From positions 1 through 5,526 of the forward strand of contig PGXP01000127.1 of assembly GCA_002839205.1 (NCBI GenBank): 5,526 nt of DNA. Direction: 5' to 3'. A model generated the notes under the pieces. The model searched no databases. It had not been told where the DNA came from and worked only from the letters and a program-made list of their open reading frames with translations. Position numbers and translations under genes: made by a program. Source of the DNA: Spirochaetae bacterium HGW-Spirochaetae-9. Its GTDB lineage: Bacteria > Spirochaetota > Spirochaetia > Treponematales > Rectinemataceae. Below are positions 1 to 5,526 of this stretch, piece by piece. Position 1 is the stretch's first letter. Every line of letters starts with the position of its first letter.

Positions 1-1
1 C

Positions 2-1003
2 TGGTTCTATTCGGAACTGTTCAAGAGCCCCGAATCGAGGGAAAGGCAGGCTCTGGGGCGCCGTGAACGCCGACCTATACATAAGGCTGTCTTCTCCCAT
101 GTTTTCGGCGAAGGGGATCCCAATCCCAATTGGCCTGAGGTAGAGAAGAAAGCCGTCGTCGCATTCCTGCAGACCCACAAGGGCATCATCACGATGGCCG
201 AATTCATGGCGATCACCGGCATGGATCCCCTCGAGGCTGAACTCGCCATCAACAAGTACCTTCTCGAGTTCGAAGGAAGCCCCGGCGTCACCGATGCCGG
301 CGCCCTTTATTTCAGCTTTCCGAAACTCCTCGCGCGCGTAGGCACGACACCCGACATCCTGGCATCGAGCGTCGCCCTCAAGCGCCTCAACAAGTTTTCA
401 ACGAATACGCCCAAGGCCGACAATGTCTTCAGGCTCATCAATGTCTTCAACCTTTTTTTTGGCGGCTATTTCCTCTATAACGCCCTCACTGTCGGTCAGG
501 CTATCTACATCAGCACGCCGAAGGGGCTTGCGTTGCGGGGCGGATTTCCCTTGATCTATTCGGCCGCCGGTTACCTCTTTCAGATGCTCGGGTCTTCCAA
601 CCCCATACCGGGCATGTTCTGGGGCTTGGGTATCGTGCCGCTGGCCTTTTCCGCCCTCTTTTTCGGGATTCCCGTCATCAGGTCCATAAGGCAGAAAGCC
701 CAGAACGAAAAGATAAAATTGGAAAATCTCCGTCGAGTGGTTTACAGGAACATCCTTGGAACCAAGGATGTCTTCCGACCGGAGAGCGTCACCGCCCCTC
801 TCGACGAGGCCAGGCCGGCGGATTCCAGGGCGCCAGATACCATCGCAAAACGGCTTGCCGCATGGTCGGGGGCTGAACCTACAGACGGCGGCTATCGTTT
901 TTCCGAAGTGGCAAGGATCCAGGATGAAGCCGAAAAGCTCAGGGCCAACATCGACGGCGCTTCATACGCGCCGGGAAAAGCCGTCTTCGACACCCATGAA
1001 TGA
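2..1003 (+). CDS. Uncharacterised conserved membrane protein, 3' part (N-terminus outside window)
   Basis: The frame is open from base 2 to a TGA at 1001-1003, giving the last 333 residues; the true start lies upstream. The internal ATG at 194 is not a credible start, because protein-like sequence continues before it. Fragment residues 30-110 look like a compact soluble domain. They begin with a VFGEGDPNPN motif (34-43), followed by helix-rich sequence and a YFSFPKLL strand (103-110) that resembles a winged-helix layout: helix, ITMAEFMAITG turn-helix, helix, then a short beta wing. I recall similar 'GDPNP ... V.Y.FP.L' architecture in uncharacterised bacterial membrane proteins but cannot name the family. 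Hydrophobic segments lie at about 142-163 and 204-226, with a weaker one at 182-197, followed by a basic stretch (227-247) and a polar, probably cytoplasmic tail. The tail overlaps the start of the downstream transporter by 8 bases, so the two are likely co-transcribed. Function is unknown; a membrane-anchored regulatory or scaffold role is speculation. Confidence 0.85.
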   Translation, partial: WFYSELFKSPESRERQALGRRERRPIHKAVFSHVFGEGDPNPNWPEVEKKAVVAFLQTHKGIITMAEFMAITGMDPLEAELAINKYLLEFEGSPGVTDAGALYFSFPKLLARVGTTPDILASSVALKRLNKFSTNTPKADNVFRLINVFNLFFGGYFLYNALTVGQAIYISTPKGLALRGGFPLIYSAAGYLFQMLGSSNPIPGMFWGLGIVPLAFSALFFGIPVIRSIRQKAQNEKIKLENLRRVVYRNILGTKDVFRPESVTAPLDEARPADSRAPDTIAKRLAAWSGAEPTDGGYRFSEVARIQDEAEKLRANIDGASYAPGKAVFDTHE

Positions 1004-1901
1004 AGGTCGGCAGCTCACAGGCGCCGGGATTGCATATGCCCTCATTTCGGCTCTCGGCTTTTCCACTCTTGGCATCTTCGCCGCCAGCCTCTATGGATCT
1101 GGTTTCTCCGTGCCTCAAACGCTCGCATGGCGGTTCACCATAGCATCGGCTTTCCTCTGGCTGCTGCTCGGCATCAGGAAGGTGTTGCGACCTGGGTTAA
1201 AAGTCGGAGGGAGGGGGAAAAACGCCTTCCGGAATCTCTTCCTACTGGCGATTTTCGGCTTTACGCCACAAGCTGGTCTTTATTTTCTTGTGGTGAAGAT
1301 GCTCGCTCCCGGTATAACGAGTCTGCTGCTATATCTCTATCCAGCCTTTGTGCTGCTGCTTTCCGCCGTTTTTTTTAATCGACACCCGACAAAGGGGCAG
1401 CTCGTCGCCCTGACCATGAGCTTCCTCGGCTGCATCGTCACCTTTTTTTCACCAGGCGAGTATCCTCTGGCAGGACTCCTTCTCGGCGTTTTCGTGGCCT
1501 TTTCGTATGCAGGCTATCTGGTATTCGGCGAAAGGATTTTTGCCAGCTTCGATCCAATTTTCTTGACAGCGGTGATTATGGCCGTGGCAGCGATTTTCTA
1601 CTGGTTTCTCGTCCTTGTCTCCGGACTGTCTCCCAGGATGCCTGCAGGGCTCTCTGAATGGCTCCCTATACTCGGCATAGGCCTTATAGCGACCGTGTGG
1701 CCTATCACGACCCTTTTTTTGGCGATGAAGAAAGCAGGAGCAGCGAACGTTTCCCTCCTGAGCACGATCGAGCCAGTGAGCACTGTCCTGCTGTCCGCTT
1801 TGCTGCTCGGCGAGAGATTGACCATGAACAGTCTATGGGGAGGCTTTTTTATTATCGGCGGCGTCGTGGCGCTGCGTCTTTTTTCGACTAAAAAATTTTA
1901 G
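996..1901 (+). CDS. EamA/DMT-superfamily membrane transporter
   Basis: This 301-residue protein is the usual length for a ten-helix drug/metabolite transporter of the EamA (RhaT-like) type in the inner membrane. Hydrophobic segments are visible at about 10-31, 42-60, 79-99, 105-127, 134-151, 157-178, 187-208, 222-243, 249-271 and 277-295. The typical internal duplication shows when LYPAFVLLLSAVFF (114-127) is aligned with IEPVSTVLLSALLLGER (258-274), each followed by a final glycine-rich helix. Family members export or import small metabolites, often amino acids or their derivatives; the substrate cannot be read from sequence. The ATG at 996 is chosen because the frame upstream of it is non-hydrophobic, low-complexity sequence lying inside the preceding gene. 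The start overlaps that gene's stop by 8 bases and has only a weak purine stretch (GGGAAAAG, about 972-979) well upstream, so translation probably depends on coupling. The gene carries several 6-8 base T runs in Phe codons. Its stop lies one base from the convergent gene's stop. Confidence 0.93.
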   Translation: MNEGRQLTGAGIAYALISALGFSTLGIFAASLYGSGFSVPQTLAWRFTIASAFLWLLLGIRKVLRPGLKVGGRGKNAFRNLFLLAIFGFTPQAGLYFLVVKMLAPGITSLLLYLYPAFVLLLSAVFFNRHPTKGQLVALTMSFLGCIVTFFSPGEYPLAGLLLGVFVAFSYAGYLVFGERIFASFDPIFLTAVIMAVAAIFYWFLVLVSGLSPRMPAGLSEWLPILGIGLIATVWPITTLFLAMKKAGAANVSLLSTIEPVSTVLLSALLLGERLTMNSLWGGFFIIGGVVALRLFSTKKF

Positions 1902-1902
1902 T
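1887..1902. repeat. AT-rich inverted repeat at the convergent gene junction
   Basis: ACTAAAA (1887-1893) and TTTTAGT (1896-1902) are perfect 7-base inverted arms around an AA centre. The repeat contains the last codons and TAG stop of the transporter and ends just before the TGA of the opposing gene. It is the only hairpin-like element between the two converging units, so it may help to end transcription from both sides. The stem is nearly all A:T and neither strand has a GC-rich stem followed by a T run, so it is not a canonical intrinsic terminator. Chance symmetry in an AT-rich patch is a real alternative. Confidence 0.3.
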
Positions 1903-2787
1903 TCAGAGAACCTTTATCGCTGGCAGGGCAGCAACTTCGCCTGCGTCAAACTCGCCTGGTACAAGTGAAGGCTCGCCATATTCAGGAGAAATCACTATGC
2001 CTTTCGCGAGACAGGCCGAAAAAACACGGCCGTGTTCCGATGCCGGGTAAGCGGGGTAGAGCCAAGGGCCCGAGCGCGTGAATATGCCGGCGACAAAAGG
2101 ATCGATGACCGCCCATTCCTTTTCTCCATAGCCCTTTTCAAAGGTTCTGAAATCGGCGAGAGCCCTGGCCGCGGTGGCCAGCTTGATAGCCGGCACTGCC
2201 GAGCCGAAGGCCTCACAGGGAAAGATGGCGGCTTCGCCTGAGTTCTCAAGACCTTTTCCGAGAACGATGCCGAAGCTCCATGCGTTTGCAAGGGGGAGAA
2301 GGGCGATGGCTATGCGTCCGTCGAAGGCTGTGCCGCCTGCGTCTGCCTTGTAGTCCCTCCTGTAGCCTCCGAAAGGGGATTCCACCCGAAGCCTTGCCGC
2401 AAAGCCATTCAAAGCCTCGGAAAGGCTTGCCCCTCTGCCGATCCTCGCGGCGAAATCTCCATCGGCAGAGGCGAGGGCGAGGAGAGCCTCGGTTTCCGAG
2501 GCGAAAAACCAGAGGCTGGAATAGCCCGGCAACCAGGCGAGCATCGCCTTCCTCAGGCGCCCTTCCCAGAACGAGGGAAATGCCGCGTCCAGGCCCCTGT
2601 CGATGGATTCCTTGGCAATCCTGCCTGATGCTCCCGAGCGCCTGCCAGCGATGTATCGGCCTCCGTCCGCCCAGAGGTCAAGGTATCGCCTTCCATCCGC
2701 GCCGTAGAGCCGCCAGCCCCGAGCCCTGCTGATGACCGGAAGAGCCGCCATACGGGCCTGGGCTTCGTGGGACAGCTGCATCGTCAT
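1903..2787 (-). CDS. Class III aminotransferase-like protein, shortened and probably catalytically inactive
   Basis: The product is 294 residues from the ATG at 2787, or 292 from the ATG at 2781. The N-terminal region follows the class III (fold type I, PLP) aminotransferase pattern: RGWRLYGADGRRYLDLWADGG (about 23-43) corresponds to the usual 'G..L.D..G..YLDF..G.G' strand. LPGYSSLWFFASETEALLAL (86-105) corresponds to the segment before and through the 'F..SGTEA' PLP-phosphate loop. The C-terminal KGIVISPEYGEPSLVPGEF (262-280) resembles the family's last beta strands. The large PLP domain between them is much shorter than in normal enzymes, which are roughly 400-450 residues, and I see no clear catalytic-lysine or PLP-aspartate motif; K178 in LGKGL is the only weak candidate. 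The ATGA overlap with the helicase stop places it last in the rimO-helicase operon. AAAGGA at 2788-2793 is spaced 6 bases from the 2781 start, while AGAGG at 2796-2800 is 8 bases from the 2787 start. The open frame extending back to 2952 lies inside the helicase gene and is rejected. The homology is inferred by eye; a substrate cannot be proposed. Confidence 0.8.
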   Translation of the reverse strand: MTMQLSHEAQARMAALPVISRARGWRLYGADGRRYLDLWADGGRYIAGRRSGASGRIAKESIDRGLDAAFPSFWEGRLRKAMLAWLPGYSSLWFFASETEALLALASADGDFAARIGRGASLSEALNGFAARLRVESPFGGYRRDYKADAGGTAFDGRIAIALLPLANAWSFGIVLGKGLENSGEAAIFPCEAFGSAVPAIKLATAARALADFRTFEKGYGEKEWAVIDPFVAGIFTRSGPWLYPAYPASEHGRVFSACLAKGIVISPEYGEPSLVPGEFDAGEVAALPAIKVL

Positions 2788-4994
2788 TCCTTTATCCTCT
2801 CGAGTTTTCGCGTATATTTTGGAAAAAACTGGGCTACCTTGCCCGATTCGAACTGCACGATGACGAGGGAGCCTGAACTTTCCGTCGCGCTCACCTTCAG
2901 GATCGAACCCTGACCGTATTCGTCGTGGTAGACGGTTTGTCCCGGTTTCCACTCGGAGCCCGCAGGCGCGACTGCCGCGGGGCTCAAACCCGATGGGGGC
3001 AAGGATCGAGGAAAATGAGCAGGCAAAGGTCTCGAAATGCTTGGTCCGCTTTTCCAGAACTCGTAGTTCCTGGGATCCATCTCGGTGAGAAAACGGGAAG
3101 GGCTCGTCTCGAAGATCCTCCCCCTCATGCGGCGCCAGCGGCAGGCCGAAAGATAGAGACTGTCCTTGGCCCTCGTCAGGGCGACGTAGAAGAGGCGTCT
3201 CTGCTCTTCCAGGTCATCGCCTTCCTCCTCGTCGCGCGGAAAGAGACCCTGCTCCAAACCCGTGACAATGACAAGGGGAAATTCCAGCCCCTTGGTGTTG
3301 TGCATGGTGATGAGTGAGACGGCGTCCCTGTCCTCCGATCCATCCCCGGCCTGAAAACCGCGATCGAGTTCCACGGTCTCAAGGAACTCGGCGAGCCCTT
3401 CCCTTGCCAAGGGATAGAGAGAAGCCGCGTTGACGAGTTCCTCCATGTTGGCGATCTTCTGCGTGCCCGCTATCTCGTCCTGGCCTTTATGGTAGCCGGC
3501 GAGCCCGCTCTCGGTGATGATGGCTTCCAGGAGATTGCCCAGGGACGAGGAGCCGGAATCGGGATTCTCCGCGGCTTTTGGATCGCCCAGGCGCAGGACG
3601 GCGCGGTCGATTATGGCGAGAAATTGGTCAAGCCCTGCCCTGGCCTTGCCTCGCAGGGAATCCTTCATCTGCCGGGAAGCATCGAGGACGGATCGCCCGC
3701 TGTGGAAAGCGTCTTCCAGTATCGTCTCCACGCTGGTGTCGCCAAGACCTCTGGCAGGTTTATTGATTATACGCCTGAAAGCGATCTCGTCGCGGGGATT
3801 CAGGATGAGGGAGAGGTAGGCGAGGGTATCTTTCACCTCCTCGCGCTCGTAGAAACGGAGGGCGCCGATAAGCCGATAGGCGATGCCTTTTCGGGGGAAA
3901 TCCTTCTCGAAGGCGAGGGACTGGGCGTTTGTGCGGTAGAGAATGGCAATATCGGAAAGACTCCCTCCCTGTTTCATGTGCGCGCGGATGATGCGGGCGC
4001 AGAAATCCACTTCCTGATCCTGATCGTCGAGGAGAGCGAGCTGTGGTTTGGCGCCTCCGGGCTTGGTCGCCCTGAGCGTCTTGCCCAGCCTGCCCGAGTT
4101 GTGCGACACGACATCGCCCGCGATGTCCAGGATAGTCTGATAGGAGCGGTAATTTCGTTCCAACTTTATCGTTGTCGTGCCGGGAAAGATCTTGGAGAAG
4201 GAGAGGATGTTCCGGATCTCGGCGCCCCGGAAGCGGTAGATGGACTGATCGTCGTCGCCTACCACGCAGATATAGGTGCCTGGGCCAACGATCCTCTGCA
4301 GGAGGAGGAACTGGGCCACATTCGAGTCCTGGTATTCGTCGACGAGGACGACACTGAAGCGTTGCCTTGTACGCTGGCCTATAGCCTCATCCTCGCCGAT
4401 AATTTTCGATGGAAGGCGGATGAGGTCGCCAAAATCCACGTTGCCTGTGGCTCTCAGCCTCTCCTCGTAGGTAGCGTAGATACGTCTGAAGTCCTGGTCC
4501 CGTATGGATGAGTTGAGGTTGGGCGAGTCGGGATCGAGGCTGTAATCCTTGGCCCGCGCGATGAGGGAGGCGTAGCGCCTGCACTCGGGCTTGGGAATGT
4601 TCGGAAAGGCGGCGTGGATAAGCTCGGAAGAGTCGCTGTCGTCATAGATGACAAAGTTGGAGTCGAGGCCGACGGCGGCGGCATTTCGGCGCAAGAACCA
4701 GGCGCCGAAGGAGTGGAAGGTCCGGATGACGGCCCGTTCGCAGCGGGGCTCAAGACTGGCTGCCCGCTCGCGCATCTCGCGGGCAGCCTTGTTCGTAAAG
4801 GTGACGGCGAGAATGGATTCGGGCTGGACGCCTCTTTCCTTTACAAGGTAGGCGATCTTGGTGGTGATGACTCTGGTTTTTCCCGTGCCGGCCCCGGCCA
4901 GGATGAGGAGAGGAGAGCCTTCATGGAGGACGGCCTCCAGCTGTTCGGGATTGAGCGAGGCCAGGTAGGGAGGCAAACGCCTTTCTTCCGCCAT
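2784..4994 (-). CDS. pcrA: ATP-dependent 3'-5' DNA helicase, PcrA/UvrD family (SF1A)
   Basis: This 736-residue protein has normal PcrA/UvrD length and a complete motif set: Q motif LNPEQLEAV (14-22), Walker A AGAGTGKT (33-40), motif Ia AVTFTNKAAREM (63-74), RTFHSFG (91-97), Walker B DEYQD (219-223), motif III GDDDQSIYRFRGA (246-258), motif IV LERNYRS (278-284), the 2B-domain NKPARGLGDTSV turn (411-422), motif V from ITMHNTKGLEF (562-572) and motif VI EEQRRLFYVALTRAK (596-610). A Pro-rich linker (about 650-681) leads to a C-terminal Tudor-like domain (685-736) with the PcrA-like pattern 'G..V.H..YG.G.I'. In PcrA this domain contacts RNA polymerase. The family unwinds DNA in nucleotide excision and mismatch repair, clears stalled polymerases and displaces recombinase filaments in the cytoplasm. 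All catalytic residues are present, so it should be active. The ATG at 4994 forms a TGATG overlap with rimO. A TTG at 4997 directly before it is a possible alternative start. Choosing pcrA over uvrD rests on the C-terminal domain. Confidence 0.97.
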   Translation of the reverse strand: MAEERRLPPYLASLNPEQLEAVLHEGSPLLILAGAGTGKTRVITTKIAYLVKERGVQPESILAVTFTNKAAREMRERAASLEPRCERAVIRTFHSFGAWFLRRNAAAVGLDSNFVIYDDSDSSELIHAAFPNIPKPECRRYASLIARAKDYSLDPDSPNLNSSIRDQDFRRIYATYEERLRATGNVDFGDLIRLPSKIIGEDEAIGQRTRQRFSVVLVDEYQDSNVAQFLLLQRIVGPGTYICVVGDDDQSIYRFRGAEIRNILSFSKIFPGTTTIKLERNYRSYQTILDIAGDVVSHNSGRLGKTLRATKPGGAKPQLALLDDQDQEVDFCARIIRAHMKQGGSLSDIAILYRTNAQSLAFEKDFPRKGIAYRLIGALRFYEREEVKDTLAYLSLILNPRDEIAFRRIINKPARGLGDTSVETILEDAFHSGRSVLDASRQMKDSLRGKARAGLDQFLAIIDRAVLRLGDPKAAENPDSGSSSLGNLLEAIITESGLAGYHKGQDEIAGTQKIANMEELVNAASLYPLAREGLAEFLETVELDRGFQAGDGSEDRDAVSLITMHNTKGLEFPLVIVTGLEQGLFPRDEEEGDDLEEQRRLFYVALTRAKDSLYLSACRWRRMRGRIFETSPSRFLTEMDPRNYEFWKSGPSISRPLPAHFPRSLPPSGLSPAAVAPAGSEWKPGQTVYHDEYGQGSILKVSATESSGSLVIVQFESGKVAQFFPKYTRKLERIKE
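2788..2800 (-). promoter_or_regulatory. Ribosome-binding region of the aminotransferase-like gene
   Basis: The minus strand reads AGAGG (2800-2796), AT, then AAAGGA (2793-2788), followed by two in-frame ATGs at 2787 and 2781. AAAGGA is ideally spaced for the 2781 start and too close for 2787, whereas AGAGG suits 2787. Both starts lie at the helicase stop codon, so the choice changes the protein by only two residues. The purine-rich site sits inside the last helicase codons, as expected for a coupled operon. Confidence 0.55.
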
Positions 4995-5526
4995 CAAAGG
5001 CTGCCTTTAACCGACGGCATCGCCGCTGAGACCGGCTCCACCAATTCGCCTTCGAAATCGACCCCGTTGACGGCGACGATGGTAACGCGGCGTCGGCTTC
5101 CCGGCATCGTGCTGCCCTTGACCACCGTGAGGCCATCGACTTCAGGCGCCTGCATCCAGGCTCTTCCCAGGCTGAGTTCCGCGCCTTCGATGGATTCTTC
5201 GGCCAGCACTTCCACCTCGGCGCCGACAAAGCGCTGCAGACGCTCCGTGGTGATGGCTTCCTGGGCCGCTTCGACGATGGCCTTGCGTGCGTTCGCCGTC
5301 TTCTTGCTGACGCGGCCCTTCATCGAATAGGAGGGAGTGCCTTCCTCGCGGGAATAGGCAAAGGCGCCCATCCAGTCCAGTCGTGCTTCGTCCTGGAAGC
5401 TGCGCAGGATGGCGAAGTCCTCCTCGGTTTCGCCTGGAAAGCCGACGAGAAAGGTGCAGCGGATCATGGAATCGGGGAGGGTCTTTCTGATCTTCGCAAT
5501 GAGCGCGAGATACTTTTCGGGCGATC
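4994..5526 (-). CDS. rimO: Ribosomal protein S12 methylthiotransferase RimO, C-terminal part (N-terminus outside window)
   Basis: The last 176 residues are present; the gene runs off the right edge. It begins in the late radical-SAM barrel with IRKTLPDSMIRCTFLVGFPG (12-31) followed by ETEEDF, a hallmark of methylthiotransferases (RimO, MiaB, MtaB). A TRAM domain follows at about 96-163. Its GRAWMQAPEVDG stretch (120-131) matches the RimO-specific 'GR...APE.DG' signature and separates it from the tRNA enzymes MiaB and MtaB. RimO uses two iron-sulfur clusters and S-adenosylmethionine to add a methylthio group to a conserved aspartate of ribosomal protein S12; the TRAM domain binds the S12 substrate. 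The N-terminal cluster domain and the CxxxCxxC radical-SAM cysteines are outside the window, so intactness cannot be judged. The TGA stop shares its final A with the helicase ATG, which implies co-transcription. Confidence 0.95.
   Translation of the reverse strand, partial: SPEKYLALIAKIRKTLPDSMIRCTFLVGFPGETEEDFAILRSFQDEARLDWMGAFAYSREEGTPSYSMKGRVSKKTANARKAIVEAAQEAITTERLQRFVGAEVEVLAEESIEGAELSLGRAWMQAPEVDGLTVVKGSTMPGSRRRVTIVAVNGVDFEGELVEPVSAAMPSVKGSL
4996..5008 (-). promoter_or_regulatory. Helicase ribosome-binding site within a small hairpin at the rimO end
   Basis: On the minus strand, AAAGG (5008-5004) is 9 bases before the helicase ATG at 4994 and 6 bases before the alternative TTG, so it is the likely Shine-Dalgarno site. 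It is also one arm of a near-perfect palindrome, AAAGGC-A-GCCTTT, whose other arm ends just before the start codon. Folded in mRNA, the stem would hide the site. Ribosomes finishing rimO would open it, which fits the overlapping TGATG stop/start. The stem is only 5 pairs with a 3-base loop, so its stability is modest; the regulatory reading is inference. Confidence 0.4.

Noticed and set aside
194..196. ATG at 194 as start of the left-edge membrane protein
   Set aside because: The same frame is open to the window edge, and the sequence before it, including the GEGDPNPN motif, reads as part of the same folded domain.
7..291. Minus-strand open frame of 94 codons at the left edge
   Set aside because: Antisense to the membrane-protein gene, with no ribosome-binding site or domain features; a shadow frame.
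756..995. Upstream extension of the transporter frame to an ATG at 756
   Set aside because: The 80 extra residues are polar and low-complexity, lie inside the preceding gene, and would precede the first membrane helix unlike family members.
1563..1579. TTGACA followed by GATTAT, resembling a sigma-70 promoter inside the transporter gene
   Set aside because: The two elements are only 5 bases apart instead of about 17, and no -10-like hexamer is found at the right distance.
2280..2732. Plus-strand open frame of 150 codons opposite the aminotransferase-like gene
   Set aside because: The product is Arg/Pro/Ser-rich low-complexity sequence, typical of an antisense shadow, while the minus-strand frame has protein-like content and a good start.
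2788..2952. Upstream extension of the aminotransferase-like frame into the helicase gene
   Set aside because: The 55 added codons overlap the conserved helicase C-terminal domain, and the starts at 2787/2781 have better-placed ribosome-binding sites.
3489..4511. Long plus-strand open frame of 340 codons antisense to the helicase gene
   Set aside because: It lies wholly opposite a complete, motif-perfect helicase. Its translation shows no recognisable domain, and such mirror frames are common in GC-rich genes.
4614..5330. Plus-strand open frame of 238 codons crossing the helicase/rimO junction
   Set aside because: It runs antisense to two well-supported genes and has no domain signature; a shadow frame.

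Overview
The window looks like an ordinary chromosomal segment of a GC-rich bacterium. It holds five protein-coding genes, two of them cut by the window edges, packed with almost no non-coding DNA. I see no RNA gene, CRISPR array, insertion sequence, integrase or phage gene. Protein character (a PcrA-type helicase beside RimO, Phe-rich membrane proteins, tight operons) would fit a free-living or gut spirochaete (Treponema/Spirochaeta-like). That assignment is from general resemblance only and is weak.

Left part, plus strand (2-1901): the C-terminal 333 residues of an uncharacterised membrane protein, then an EamA/DMT-family transporter of 301 residues. The two overlap by 8 bases and are probably co-transcribed. 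The start and promoter of this unit lie off the left edge.

Right part, minus strand (5526 down to 1903): the C-terminal 176 residues of RimO (methylthiotransferase for ribosomal protein S12), then a full-length PcrA/UvrD-type DNA helicase of 736 residues, then a protein of about 294 residues that resembles a shortened, probably inactive class III aminotransferase. Both junctions overlap (TGATG between rimO and the helicase, ATGA between the helicase and the last gene), so the three genes almost certainly form one translationally coupled operon. Its promoter lies off the right edge.

The two units converge at about 1902 with one base between their stop codons. An AT-rich inverted repeat covers the junction. 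No gap in the window is longer than a few bases, so there is no unexplained stretch. The parts most worth a second look are the aminotransferase-like gene without an obvious catalytic core and the left-edge membrane protein. I found no convincing sign of a new multi-gene system.
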